Origin: Clostridium sp. Marseille-P3244 | GTDB taxonomy: Bacteria > Bacillota > Clostridia > Lachnospirales > Lachnospiraceae | Length of the DNA: 64,000 nucleotides | Direction: 5' to 3' | Assembly: GCF_900120155.1 (NCBI RefSeq) | Contig: NZ_LT635549.1 | Location: 992,001-1,056,000, forward strand | Shown: positions 1 through 8,957 of the stretch, piece after piece | Layout: each line of letters begins with the position of its first letter | How positions within the stretch are numbered: the stretch's first letter is position 1 | Made by a program: the position numbers and the translations under genes | The notes under the pieces: generated by a model | Seen by the model: only the letters and a program-made list of their open reading frames with translations | Databases searched by the model: none | Told to the model about the DNA's origin: nothing

Positions 1-1
1 C

Positions 2-685
2 AACCTGAGAAAAGGCGAGATCCTGGGATTTTCCGGACTGGTAGGCGCCGGGCGGACCGAGTTTGCCAGAGCGCTGTTCGGGATCGATCCGATCCAGTCG
101 GGGACGGTGAAGATCAAAGGAAAAGAAGTTAAGATCACCTGTCCGAAAGACGCGATCAAAAACGGCCTCGCGCTTGTCCCGGAAGACAGGAAAGGGCAGG
201 GGCTGGTGCTGGGGAATACCGTGCAGTTCAATACACTTTTAGTCGTTCTTGACAAATTCATCAAAGGCTGTATCGTCAACAAAAAGAAAGCCAATGAGAT
301 CGTATCCGAGGAAGTGTCTTCCATGAGGATCAAGACACCTTCTTTCACAACGCTGGTCTCCTCCCTGTCGGGAGGAAACCAGCAGAAGATCGTGCTGGCC
401 AAATGGCTGGAAACTACACCGGATATCATCATACTTGACGAGCCCACGAGAGGGATCGATGTGGGAGCCAAAATGGAAATATATGACCTGATCTTCCAAC
501 TGGCCAAAAAAGACGTGAGTATCATACTGATCTCATCCGACATGTCAGAGATCATAAATCTGTCTACAAGGGTAGTCGTCATGAGAGAAGGCAAGATCGC
601 GGGGACTCTGGGCAGAGATGAACTGACACAGGAAAAAATTATGGCATACGCAATGAGAGGAAGTGAAGAAAATGAATCTGTCTAA
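2..685 (+). CDS. Sugar ABC transporter ATP-binding protein (C-terminal part, cut by window edge)
   Basis: This is the second nucleotide-binding domain of an RbsA/MglA-type ATPase that drives import of a sugar or sugar-like solute at the inner face of the membrane. The reading frame is open from base 2 and the N-terminal half lies outside the window. Visible are the degenerate C-domain Walker A (GLVGAGRTE), a canonical signature (LSGGNQQK) and an intact Walker B with the family tail (LDEPTRGIDVGAK). The gene overlaps the permease start by 14 bases, so the two are translationally coupled. The solute is unknown. The isomerase-fold gene downstream suggests a pentose, deoxyhexose or related polyol. 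Confidence 0.93.
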   Translation, partial: NLRKGEILGFSGLVGAGRTEFARALFGIDPIQSGTVKIKGKEVKITCPKDAIKNGLALVPEDRKGQGLVLGNTVQFNTLLVVLDKFIKGCIVNKKKANEIVSEEVSSMRIKTPSFTTLVSSLSGGNQQKIVLAKWLETTPDIIILDEPTRGIDVGAKMEIYDLIFQLAKKDVSIILISSDMSEIINLSTRVVVMREGKIAGTLGRDELTQEKIMAYAMRGSEENESV

Positions 686-1646
686 TACGAAAAAAATAGT
701 GACCTCCATAACCAGTAAACTGAGCAGTATCATGGCGCTTCTGATCGTATCGTTGATCGTTGCCGTCATTATACCGGAGGCTTTCCTGACAAGCAGCAAT
801 ATGATAAATATTGTCCGTCAGATGTCCACCAACGGCATCCTGACCATCGGTATGACGATCGTCCTGATCTCCGGAGGGATCGATCTTTCTGTAGGTTCTG
901 TGCTGGCCGTATCCGGTGTTATCAGCTGCGGACTTGTGAGTGACGGAGTGAATGTATGGGTGGCGGTGCTTCTCGCACTTCTGACCGGACCGGTGTTTGG
1001 TATATTTAACGGATTTTTTGTGGCCAAGCTGAATATACCGCCTTTTATCGTTACCCTGGCGTCCATGCAGATAGGAAGAGGTATCGCCTATGTCTATTCA
1101 TCAGGACTGCCGATCCGTTCTTCCAATGAGACATATAACCTGATCGGTAACGGATATCTGTCATTCGGTCTGTTTGAAGTACCGATCCCGATTATCATTT
1201 TGATCCTGGTTGTGGTAATATCTTATCTGCTGCTTCATAAGACGAAGTTTGGAAATTATGTGTTCGCGGTAGGCGGTAACAGCGAAGCGGCAAGATATTC
1301 AGGAATCAGCGTGGCAAAGACGACATTTCTCTGCTATGTGTACTCAGGAACACTGTCCGCGCTGGTCGGCATCATCCTGGCGTCACGTATGTATTCCGGA
1401 CAGCCCACAGCGGGAGAAGGATATGAGATGGACGCTGTGGCAGCGGCTGTGCTGGGAGGTACAAGCTTCTCCGGAGGTGTAGGAAATATCATCGGCGTGC
1501 TGTTCGGCGCTCTGACGATCGGTGTGATCAATAACGCGCTGAACCTTTTGAACATTCCCTTCTATTTCCAGGATATTGTGAAAGGTTCGGTCATCCTGAT
1601 CGCCGTCCTGCTCGACACACTTAAGAAACGTGGCAAAGGAAAATGA
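672..1646 (+). CDS. Sugar ABC transporter permease, RbsC family
   Basis: Integral membrane permease of the ribose/xylose/galactose (BPD_transp_2) family, 324 residues from the ATG at 672. I prefer this ATG over an in-frame GTG at 663 because the GAGAGG ribosome binding site at 655-660 is correctly spaced only for 672. The protein is a run of hydrophobic helices, with the family loop GGIDLSVGS near residue 70 and the cytoplasmic coupling segment GGTSFSGGVG near residue 260. It works with the ATPase just upstream. The solute-binding protein is not in the window and is presumably upstream of base 1. Confidence 0.93.
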   Translation: MNLSNTKKIVTSITSKLSSIMALLIVSLIVAVIIPEAFLTSSNMINIVRQMSTNGILTIGMTIVLISGGIDLSVGSVLAVSGVISCGLVSDGVNVWVAVLLALLTGPVFGIFNGFFVAKLNIPPFIVTLASMQIGRGIAYVYSSGLPIRSSNETYNLIGNGYLSFGLFEVPIPIIILILVVVISYLLLHKTKFGNYVFAVGGNSEAARYSGISVAKTTFLCYVYSGTLSALVGIILASRMYSGQPTAGEGYEMDAVAAAVLGGTSFSGGVGNIIGVLFGALTIGVINNALNLLNIPFYFQDIVKGSVILIAVLLDTLKKRGKGK

Positions 1647-1696
1647 AAACGGACGCAGCAGATGTGACAGACGAGTAAGAAAAGAGGTAAGTGAGA

Positions 1697-3046
1697 ATGA
1701 AAAACATGATAGCGAAAAATATCGCCAGAGTCGTTCCTATGAGATTCGAAGGAACGAATATGGAAGAATTTGATAAAGTTCTTGGAAAGTTAAAAGAAAT
1801 CTATGCGGAAGAGATGGAAGTGGGAGAGACTGTCATGCTCGGGGAAGAGATTCCGGATGATGTGGACGCGGTCCTGATTCCGGTCATGTGGGTGGATACC
1901 TACACAAATCTGGAACTGTTCAAGAAGACGGTACATAAACCGATTCTGGTGATCACCACGGTATTCGGTGTATCGCTGATGTTTGACTGGGAGTCTGTCG
2001 CTTATCTGAAATCGAAAGGATTTGAAGTGTATAACCCCCACAGCATTGAGCTGGGGAAAACGATCCTGAAAGCACTGGCATTAAAACGTGTGATGAAGGG
2101 ACAGAAGTTCCTGATCTTCCAGGATACTCCGGGAGACGGACTGATACCGGAACAGTTCAAGATCTTTTACTGGTGGAACGACGAATGTACAAACGACATT
2201 AAGGAAAAATTCGGGATCGAGATCGTGCGCAAGCCGTACAAAGCTCTCTGCGAGTATGCGAAATCCATTTCTGATGAGGATGCGAAGAAAGAGCTGGAGC
2301 GCTGGGATTTTGACAGCGAAGGCGTAAACGACCGGGCAATGTACGAGACGATCAAAATGTTCATGGCTCTCCGGGAAGAAGTGGACAAGACGGGAAACGT
2401 AGCGGCGTGTGGAGTGAACTGCATCAATGAGGCTTATGACACCAATGTGACCCCCTGCCTGGCATGGAATCTTCTGTACCGCGACCGGGGCGTGATGTGG
2501 GGCTGCGAGGGAGATACATCCTCACTGCTGACCCAGTATATCATGGGCTCCGTAATCGACACCGCAATTTTTACAACAAATATTTATCCTTTCCTTTCCG
2601 GAATGCCGGCGCTCTCTCATGAGAAGATCCAGAGCTTCCCGGATGTGGAGGATCCGGACAATCACGCGCTGCTTGTGCACTGCGGATATCTGGGATGCAG
2701 CATTGCCCAGAAATACGCTACAAAGTGGAGCTTAAAACCGTCTGTGCTGGCATGGCTGTTTGGTGAGCATTCTACGGCAATTGACGCTGAGGTGGAAAAA
2801 GGCAACATCACAATGTGCAAGCTTCATTCCAATTTCAAGAGCCTGATGGTAGAAAAGGCAGTGTTGGAAGAGTATGTGCAGTATCCGGGATCAGACTGCA
2901 GAAACGGCGGACTTATCAAAGTGGAGGACGGATATCGCCTGATGGAAAAGATTTATTCCCATCATGTTATCGTTCTTACCGGAAAGAGAAGCAATCAGAT
3001 GCGTGCCGTATGTTCCGTATTTGGCATCGAGTACGACGAGATATAG
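1697..3046 (+). CDS. L-fucose/L-arabinose isomerase-fold family protein
   Basis: A protein of 449 residues that resembles the FucI/AraA isomerase superfamily, which interconverts aldoses and ketoses using a divalent metal. The C-terminal third carries the recognisable part (HCGYLGCSIAQKY, GEHSTAIDAEVEKG, then GSDCRNGG), as in many gut Firmicutes proteins annotated as fucose isomerase. The N-terminal domain is divergent. The start at 1697 has AGAGGT 9 bases upstream; a GTG at 1691 is possible. It lies 50 bp after the sugar permease and 12 bp before a VOC protein, so it probably acts on the imported sugar or a derivative. The exact substrate, and whether it truly isomerises, cannot be decided here. 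Confidence 0.75.
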   Translation: MKNMIAKNIARVVPMRFEGTNMEEFDKVLGKLKEIYAEEMEVGETVMLGEEIPDDVDAVLIPVMWVDTYTNLELFKKTVHKPILVITTVFGVSLMFDWESVAYLKSKGFEVYNPHSIELGKTILKALALKRVMKGQKFLIFQDTPGDGLIPEQFKIFYWWNDECTNDIKEKFGIEIVRKPYKALCEYAKSISDEDAKKELERWDFDSEGVNDRAMYETIKMFMALREEVDKTGNVAACGVNCINEAYDTNVTPCLAWNLLYRDRGVMWGCEGDTSSLLTQYIMGSVIDTAIFTTNIYPFLSGMPALSHEKIQSFPDVEDPDNHALLVHCGYLGCSIAQKYATKWSLKPSVLAWLFGEHSTAIDAEVEKGNITMCKLHSNFKSLMVEKAVLEEYVQYPGSDCRNGGLIKVEDGYRLMEKIYSHHVIVLTGKRSNQMRAVCSVFGIEYDEI

Positions 3047-3058
3047 GAGGCGGAACCA

Positions 3059-3469
3059 ATGGCAGATATGGCGAAAGGATTTGCTCACATCGGTGTTCCG
3101 TGCACGGATCTGGAGAAAGCAGTTTCCTTTTATGAGGAGTTCGGCTTTCATCCGGCGGCAAAGGCAAGAGACCTGAACGGTTATCATGTGGCGATGATGG
3201 AAAATTCCGGATGTATCATTGAACTGTATGAGAGCGTGGATCCGGAAGAAAGAGATGCGGCCGGCCGCAGAAATGACGGACATGTGGATCACATTGCCCT
3301 TAAAACCGAAGATCTGGATGGTGTTTATGCGTACTGCGTGAAAAAAAACTATCCCGTTGTGACAGACGGGATAGAATCGACAGATATTTGGAGCCCGAAA
3401 AAATGCAGATATTTTACAATTACGGGCCCCAACAGAGAACGTGTTGAGTTCTCACAGACAGAAGAATAG
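3059..3469 (+). CDS. VOC (glyoxalase/bleomycin-resistance) family protein
   Basis: A 136-residue single VOC module with paired beta-alpha-beta-beta-beta units. The N-terminal half starts FAHIGVPCTDLEKAVSFYEE and the second half starts HVDHIALKTEDLDG, each giving a His at the usual metal-ligand position; Glu residues follow at the ends of both halves (IIELYE, RVEFSQ). Such proteins are metal-dependent lyases, isomerases or epimerases. It is the last gene of the sugar operon, with AGGAGG ahead of its ATG, so it may handle a sugar-derived intermediate. Its stop codon is only 6 bp from the convergent AraC gene, which leaves no room for a terminator. Confidence 0.8.
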   Translation: MADMAKGFAHIGVPCTDLEKAVSFYEEFGFHPAAKARDLNGYHVAMMENSGCIIELYESVDPEERDAAGRRNDGHVDHIALKTEDLDGVYAYCVKKNYPVVTDGIESTDIWSPKKCRYFTITGPNRERVEFSQTEE

Positions 3470-3475
3470 TGTGAC

Positions 3476-4327
3476 TTATTTTCCTGAATTGCGGTAAGAG
3501 AGAGGCGTGCTGCCCATAACGCGTTTAAAAGTGGTGCAGAAGCTGCTCTCATCCGCGAAACCGCATTTTATGGCAATATTCTTAATGGAAAATGCAGTCG
3601 ATTTTAAAAGGAAGGCGGCGAAGTTCACACGAGATACAACGATGTACTCGTGGGGCGTGTAACCGACTTCCTTTTTGAATAGGCGGATAAAATAATACTT
3701 GCTTAAAAATATGCGTTCGGCCAGTTCATCCACGGTAAGGGGGCTGTCCAGATTTTCGGAGATATAGGAAAGGGTATCACCGAGGGAACGGGCAGGGGTC
3801 CGGGATGGATCCTCTGATCGTTCTGTTGTGGGCCCGTTGAAAAACATGCACAGAAAGTTGCTGATCATGCAGGACAGCGCAGGCTCACTCTGATCCCGGT
3901 GGAGATTATATACATCATAGACCGCTTTCAACGCCTTGTAGGCGGCGGGGATATCTGTCGGGGGAAGAATCAGCGATTTTCCGGTCAGTTCCTCGAAGAA
4001 ACTTCTGGCCATGGGTCCGTCGAAATGGAGCCACAGAAGTTCCCAGCCTGTTTCCGTGTAATAATGATGAGGCTGATAACAGTCTACCAGTACAAAATCT
4101 CCTTCTTTCAGAGAGATGACCTGGTTGTCGACTTCAAGAAAGCCTGTGCCGTGTACGATGTGCATGACAAGAAAACTGTCGTAGCTGGTGCGCCGCAGGT
4201 CATAGTCACCGTCGCAGATAAAGTGGCCGGTGCACAGCGGATAGAAGAACAATTTTTTCGCCCTGGGGCTGGCTGTGTGAAAGTACAGGTTTGATGAGGA
4301 AAGTACACCTTTTTCCTGAGCGCGCAT
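3476..4327 (-). CDS. AraC family transcriptional regulator
   Basis: A 283-residue regulator with an N-terminal cupin-like ligand domain (about residues 20-150) and a C-terminal double helix-turn-helix (about 180-283). Typical HTH sequence is visible (LTVDELAERIFLSKYYFIRL, then IKNIAIKCGFADESSFCTTF). The start has AAGGAGG directly upstream on the minus strand. It is convergent with the sugar operon and divergent from the DUF5107 gene at 4511. The intergenic space there has a good -10 but no -35, so this protein is the likely activator of that gene. The inducer would be a sugar or glycoside; this is inference from family and position. Confidence 0.92.
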   Translation of the reverse strand: MRAQEKGVLSSSNLYFHTASPRAKKLFFYPLCTGHFICDGDYDLRRTSYDSFLVMHIVHGTGFLEVDNQVISLKEGDFVLVDCYQPHHYYTETGWELLWLHFDGPMARSFFEELTGKSLILPPTDIPAAYKALKAVYDVYNLHRDQSEPALSCMISNFLCMFFNGPTTERSEDPSRTPARSLGDTLSYISENLDSPLTVDELAERIFLSKYYFIRLFKKEVGYTPHEYIVVSRVNFAAFLLKSTAFSIKNIAIKCGFADESSFCTTFKRVMGSTPLSYRNSGK

Positions 4328-4414
4328 GGATAACCTCCTTTTGAGACATGGCCGGAAGTGAAAAAATTACAGGAGCAATTATTCAAAAAAAATCAGCAAT
4401 AAACAACAACAGAA

Positions 4415-4439
4415 ATCATATTTATGATGATATTATAAT
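4415..4439 (+). promoter_or_regulatory. Candidate activator-dependent promoter for the DUF5107 gene
   Basis: A perfect -10 hexamer TATAAT lies at 4434-4439. No -35 hexamer is seen at the right distance. An inverted repeat ATCATA-TT-TATGAT (4415-4428) sits where a -35 would be. This is the arrangement expected for a promoter switched on by the divergent AraC protein. Inferred from sequence only. Confidence 0.45.
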
Positions 4440-4510
4440 GGCAAAACTAAGCCAGTTCAACCTTTAATATGAAAAATGTAAGATCAGCAGAATAAGAAGG
4501 AGACAGACAA

Positions 4511-7500
4511 ATGGGAAATAACATCAGGGAAGTCCATGTGTGGGAAGAGCAGATCACGATCCCCACATATGAAGTCGGAACGCCGGATAAAAACCCGATG
4601 TTCTTTGAAAAAAGAGTGTATCAGGGCAGTTCGGGCAAGGTATATCCGCTTCCGGTGATCGATAAGATCTATGACGAGAAAAAAGACAAAGAATACAAAG
4701 CGGTATGGCTTGAAAACGAGTATCTGAAAATTATGATCCTGCCTGAGCTTGGCGGCCGGATCCAGCGTGCCTATGACAAGACGAACGGGTATGACTTCGT
4801 ATATTATAATGAAGTGATCAAACCGGCGCTGGTAGGACTGACCGGTCCCTGGATCAGTGGAGGGATCGAATTCAACTGGCCCCAGCATCATCGGCCGACC
4901 ACTTTTTCTCCGGTAGATTATGTGCTTCAGGAGAACAAGGACGGAAGTAAAACCGTGTTCGTAAGTGAAGTTGACCGCATGTATGGCACAAAGGGAATGG
5001 CGGGCTTTACCCTGTATCCGGGAAAAGCATATCTGGAGATCCGGGGGCAGCTGTATAACCGTACAGAACTTCCCCAGACATTCCTGTGGTGGGCAAACCC
5101 GGCAGTGGCAGTTAACGACAACACCCAGTCTATCTTCCCGCCGGACGTGCATGCGGTCATGGACCACGGAAAACGGGATGTATCAAGATTCCCGATCGCG
5201 AGAGGTGTTTATTACAAACATAATTATGGAGAAGGCGTTGACATCTCACGATACAAAAATATTCCGGTGCCTACTTCCTACATGGCGTACCATTCGGATT
5301 ATAATTTCGTGGGAGGGTACGATTACGGAAAAAAGGCCGGGATCCTTCATATAGCCGATCATCATGTATCTCCCGGGAAAAAGCAGTGGACATGGGGCTG
5401 TGGTGATTTCGGCCAGGCGTGGGACAGAAACCTGACAGACGAAAACGGTCCGTACATAGAGCTGATGACAGGCGTATATACAGATAACCAGCCTGATTTT
5501 ACCTGGCTGAAACCGTTTGAGGAAAAGACGTTTGTGCAGTACTTTATGCCTTATAAAGAGGCAGGTAATGTAAAGAACGCCACGAAAGAGCTGATCCTCA
5601 ACATTGAAAAAACAGAGGATGACAGAGCGGAAGTTACGATCTATGCCTCAGGTGAGACAGAAGATGTCCGGATCTGCGTGACATATAATGGAAGAGTGCT
5701 TTTGGATGAGGTAAGCAATATCTCTCCTGTCAATGTATTCCAGAAGAAATGCGGCGCTGACATCGCGGAGGAAAGCGGACTGGAGGCATCTCTGTATGAC
5801 AGAGATGGAAATCTGCTTCTTCAGTATAAGGCGGAGCCGGAAGAAATCGTGCAGATCCCGGAGCCTGCGAAGGCAGCGGAAGATCCGGAAAAGATCGCGA
5901 CAAACGAGGAACTGTATCTGACAGGTATGCATATCGAACAGTACCGTCACGCTACATACAGGCCGGATCCATATTATTTGGAAGGCCTGAAAAGAGACCC
6001 GGGAGACATCCGGATCAATACAAGTTATGGTCTGCTCCTGCTCAGAAGAGGTCTGTTCAAAGAGAGCGAGCCTTACTTCAGGAAAGCGGTGGAGAGAAGT
6101 ATTTCAAAGAATCCCAATCCATATATCAGCGAAGCATACTATGATCTGGGACTCTCTCTGTTCCACCAGGAAAGATATGAGGAAGCGTTTGACGCGTTTT
6201 ATAAGGCAACATGGAGCAACGAGCAGCAGGAAATGTCCTATTATTATCTGGCTGTGATCGCGTCAAGAAAACAGGAGTATGAAGAGGCCCTTGGATATGT
6301 GGAGAAGGGACTTGTCAAGAATATGCATAATATCAAGGCAAGGGGCCTTAAGGCCGTGCTTCTCAGAAAACTGGGCAGAGAAGAGGAACGCCGGGAGTGG
6401 CTGAAAGCAAACATCAGCCTGGATCCCTTTGACTATATGAGCCGGACAGAAGCAGATCCCGAGAAGAAACAGGAAGTCTTCGGCATGATGAGATATAATC
6501 CGAATGCCATCCTTCTGCTGGCGTCGGACTACGCGGAGAGCGGATTCTGGACGGAAGCGGCAGAGGTGCTGGAAGACAGCAAAGCAGCCGGCCCTATGAT
6601 CAACTATTATCTGGCGTACTACAGAACAAAGCTGGGTGATGAAAAAGCTGCAGCTGAGGCACTTCGCGCCGCGGCCGCGGATCCGGGTGACTACTGCTTC
6701 CCGAACAGACTGGAGGATATCACCGTTCTGGAATGGGCGGCAGACCAGAATGATAAGGACGCAAAAGCAAGATATTACCTGGGCAATCTGTGGTATGACA
6801 AATACCAGTATGAAAAGGCAAGAAAGCTCTGGGAGTGCTCTTCCGAGATTGATCCAGAGTTCCCCACTGTATGGAGGAATCTGTCCCTTGTCTACTTTAA
6901 CAAGACACAGGAGCCAGAGAAAGCAAGAACAGCGATGGAAAAAGCGTTCCATCTGGATGAGACGGATGCCAGAATCCTTCTTGAACTGGATCAACTCTAC
7001 AAGAAGATGAATGTGCCGGTAAAAGAGAGATTTGAGCTGCTGGACAGTCATGTGGACCTGGCCCGCACGAGAGATGATCTCTATACAGAATATATCGGCC
7101 TTCTGAATCTGCAGGGAAGACATGAGGACGCATACCGCCTTATTATGGAGCATAAATTCCATCCGTGGGAAGGCGGAGAAGGCAAGATTACCATGCAGTA
7201 CCGTACAGCTTTGATCGAGATGGCAAAAGAGCGTATGGCAGATTCTGACATGAAGACGGCGGAAGAGTATCTGAAGCAGGCTATGGTATACCCGGTCAAT
7301 CTGGGAGAAGGAAAACTGGAAGGCGTAAGCGATAATGACATCTACTATTATCTGGGTGTTATCAGCAGCGGCAGAGGTGACAACGAGACAGCCCGCGAGA
7401 TGTGGGAAAAAGGGACCAAAGGGCTGGGAGAGATCGCCGGAATGATGTACTACAATGACCAGCCGGCGGATATGATCTTCTATCAGGGCAAATGTTATGA

Positions 7501-7846
7501 GGCTCTGGGCGAGAAAAAGACAGCAGCCACGCTGTACAACAGGCTTCTGGAATACGGTGAAACCCACATGTTTGACGAGGTCCGCATCGACTATTTTGCC
7601 GTATCACTGCCTGATCTTCAGCTTTTCGATGAAGACCTGACGAGCAAGAACAAAGTTCACTGTCACTATCTGCTGGCTCTTGGCCATATGGGACTTGATG
7701 ATATGGAGAAGGCAAAGAAGGAGTTTGATACAGTGACAGAAATGAATGACTCCCATGAGAAAGCGTTCTTTTACAGAAGAATGTGCATCAGCAAAGCAGA
7801 TGCGCATGAAAAAGACAATAAAGTGTGTCAGTCCAGGACCGCGTAA
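4511..7846 (+). CDS. DUF5107 domain protein with C-terminal TPR repeats
   Basis: A large cytoplasmic protein (1111 residues, no signal peptide). Residues about 40-370 match my recollection of DUF5107, a beta-sandwich domain related to galactose-mutarotase-like carbohydrate proteins; it is rich in aromatic residues (SGGIEFNWPQHHRP, TWGCGDFGQAWDRN). Residues about 490-1090 are tandem tetratricopeptide-like helices (NPYISEAYYDLGLSLFHQER, KARYYLGNLWYDKYQYEKAR and similar). Such genes are common beside sugar catabolic genes in gut Firmicutes, but I know of no assigned reaction. It stands alone between an AraC-type promoter and a hairpin at 7901. A glycoside-binding or -processing role is plausible, not shown. 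Confidence 0.85.
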   Translation: MGNNIREVHVWEEQITIPTYEVGTPDKNPMFFEKRVYQGSSGKVYPLPVIDKIYDEKKDKEYKAVWLENEYLKIMILPELGGRIQRAYDKTNGYDFVYYNEVIKPALVGLTGPWISGGIEFNWPQHHRPTTFSPVDYVLQENKDGSKTVFVSEVDRMYGTKGMAGFTLYPGKAYLEIRGQLYNRTELPQTFLWWANPAVAVNDNTQSIFPPDVHAVMDHGKRDVSRFPIARGVYYKHNYGEGVDISRYKNIPVPTSYMAYHSDYNFVGGYDYGKKAGILHIADHHVSPGKKQWTWGCGDFGQAWDRNLTDENGPYIELMTGVYTDNQPDFTWLKPFEEKTFVQYFMPYKEAGNVKNATKELILNIEKTEDDRAEVTIYASGETEDVRICVTYNGRVLLDEVSNISPVNVFQKKCGADIAEESGLEASLYDRDGNLLLQYKAEPEEIVQIPEPAKAAEDPEKIATNEELYLTGMHIEQYRHATYRPDPYYLEGLKRDPGDIRINTSYGLLLLRRGLFKESEPYFRKAVERSISKNPNPYISEAYYDLGLSLFHQERYEEAFDAFYKATWSNEQQEMSYYYLAVIASRKQEYEEALGYVEKGLVKNMHNIKARGLKAVLLRKLGREEERREWLKANISLDPFDYMSRTEADPEKKQEVFGMMRYNPNAILLLASDYAESGFWTEAAEVLEDSKAAGPMINYYLAYYRTKLGDEKAAAEALRAAAADPGDYCFPNRLEDITVLEWAADQNDKDAKARYYLGNLWYDKYQYEKARKLWECSSEIDPEFPTVWRNLSLVYFNKTQEPEKARTAMEKAFHLDETDARILLELDQLYKKMNVPVKERFELLDSHVDLARTRDDLYTEYIGLLNLQGRHEDAYRLIMEHKFHPWEGGEGKITMQYRTALIEMAKERMADSDMKTAEEYLKQAMVYPVNLGEGKLEGVSDNDIYYYLGVISSGRGDNETAREMWEKGTKGLGEIAGMMYYNDQPADMIFYQGKCYEALGEKKTAATLYNRLLEYGETHMFDEVRIDYFAVSLPDLQLFDEDLTSKNKVHCHYLLALGHMGLDDMEKAKKEFDTVTEMNDSHEKAFFYRRMCISKADAHEKDNKVCQSRTA

Positions 7847-7900
7847 AAATCTGACGGATAAATAACCTGTGAACTTGCCTGAAGCTGGCGTGAATTTCTG

Positions 7901-7935
7901 TATGCCGGGAAACATGAAAAGAGTTTCCCGGCATA
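7901..7935 (+). terminator. Stem-loop after the DUF5107 gene, probable terminator
   Basis: A perfect 13-bp stem (7901-7913 with 7923-7935) closes a 9-base loop and is followed by the weak U-rich stretch AAATTTA. It lies 54 bases after the stop codon and separates this gene from the next promoter. Confidence 0.65.
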
Positions 7936-8000
7936 AATTTATGCAGATTTACCAGAAAGGCGCGCACAATAATCTTTACAAAAAATTGACAGGAAATACA

Positions 8001-8029
8001 TTGACCTGAGAAATAATATGTGCTAATAT
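8001..8029 (+). promoter_or_regulatory. Sigma-A promoter of catabolic module A (first gene)
   Basis: TTGACC at 8001-8006, a 17-bp spacer, and TAATAT at 8024-8029 with an extended TG two bases upstream of the -10. The predicted start site is near 8036, only a few bases before the palindrome at 8042-8057. That placement suggests repression by roadblock or promoter occlusion. Confidence 0.7.
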
Positions 8030-8041
8030 AAACATATCGAA

Positions 8042-8057
8042 TTATTGTCGACAATAA
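8042..8057. promoter_or_regulatory. Probable FCD-GntR operator, module A
   Basis: A perfect 16-bp palindrome, TTATTGTCGACAATAA. ATTGT-N2-ACAAT is typical of FadR/FCD-subfamily GntR operators. The GntR gene encoded at 8958 is the likely ligand. A matching site with a different centre (ATTGTATACAAT) stands in the same position in module B at 22838. Confidence 0.65.
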
Positions 8058-8093
8058 ATAGACAAAATAGTGTCCAAGAAATGGAGGAGAATC

Positions 8094-8765
8094 ATGTTAA
8101 ATATTAGACAAAATGTACCATTACTGGACAAGGAGTTTCTGGCGGAATTTAAGGAGCAGGCGGCGGCTACCGTACATGAAGCAATGGGACGCAGAGGCGC
8201 GCTTGACCCGGCGATCAAGCCGATCTCCCGCTCAATGAAGGTCTGCGGGCAGGCCCTTACGGTCAGCTGCCACACGGGAGATAACCTGATGCTGATCAAA
8301 GCCATCAGCATGGCTCGTCCCGGTGATGTGATCATCGCGGATATGGGAGCTGCGGTAGACTCCGGTCCTTTTGGTGAGGTGCTGGCTGTGGACTGTATGA
8401 CAAGAGGCGCGGCCGGACTTGTTGTTTCATGTTCTGTGAGGGACAGCCTGGAGATTGAGAAACTCGGATTTCCGGTATTTTCCAACGGGCTCTGCATCAA
8501 AGGGACCGCGAAGGCGACTCTGGGTACGATCAATCATACGATCAGCTGCGGCGGACAGATCGTGCATCCGGGAGATATAGTGCTGGGTGACGCTGATGGA
8601 GTGGTTATTGTTCCGAGAGAGGAAGGGCCTGAGGTACTTAAGGCGGCTCAGGAGAGAACGGCAAAAGAGGAGCGTGTGATGGAGCGGCTCAGGGCCGGAG
8701 AATGTCTTTTCGATATCTACGGATATCAGAAAGTATTCGACGCTCTTAACTGCACGGAGGAATAG
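8094..8765 (+). CDS. RraA family protein (HMG/CHA aldolase-like), copy 1
   Basis: A 223-residue member of the RraA / 4-hydroxy-4-methyl-2-oxoglutarate aldolase family. These metal-dependent enzymes cleave beta-hydroxy-dicarboxylates or decarboxylate oxaloacetate, often yielding pyruvate; some family members are regulators without catalysis. The Arg-Asp pair needed by the aldolases is present (SCSVRDSLEIE), as is a metal-site Asp (VIIADMG). The ATG at 8094 has GGAGGAG just upstream, whereas the longer frame from 8070 has no ribosome binding site. It is the first gene behind the GntR-type operator and is the most divergent of the four RraA copies here. Confidence 0.88.
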   Translation: MLNIRQNVPLLDKEFLAEFKEQAAATVHEAMGRRGALDPAIKPISRSMKVCGQALTVSCHTGDNLMLIKAISMARPGDVIIADMGAAVDSGPFGEVLAVDCMTRGAAGLVVSCSVRDSLEIEKLGFPVFSNGLCIKGTAKATLGTINHTISCGGQIVHPGDIVLGDADGVVIVPREEGPEVLKAAQERTAKEERVMERLRAGECLFDIYGYQKVFDALNCTEE

Positions 8766-8851
8766 ATACGCGCAGGCCGGCATAAAGATTGTTATATGAA
8801 TCTCATCATTTCAGATGAGGAATTTCGCCATCTCCGATATGACAATGTTGC

Positions 8852-8880
8852 TTGGCGTAATCTGCAATTTGTATTATAAT
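8852..8880 (+). promoter_or_regulatory. Promoter for the GntR-dehydrogenase-dehydratase operon
   Basis: TTGGCG at 8852-8857, a 17-bp spacer and a perfect TATAAT at 8875-8880. It lies 78 bases upstream of the GntR start, so the regulator and the two genes after it appear to have a promoter separate from that of the RraA gene before them. Confidence 0.6.
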
Positions 8881-8957
8881 GATTTCAACTTACAAAGATG
8901 CAAAGTTACGGGAATTACAGGTTGCATTAAGAACGGAAAATATTGGAGGAAAAGGTT

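Noticed and set aside
6263..7567. A 434-codon frame on the minus strand inside the DUF5107 gene
   Set aside because: It lies wholly antisense to a well-supported protein with TPR repeats and has no start signals. It results from codon bias of the plus-strand gene.
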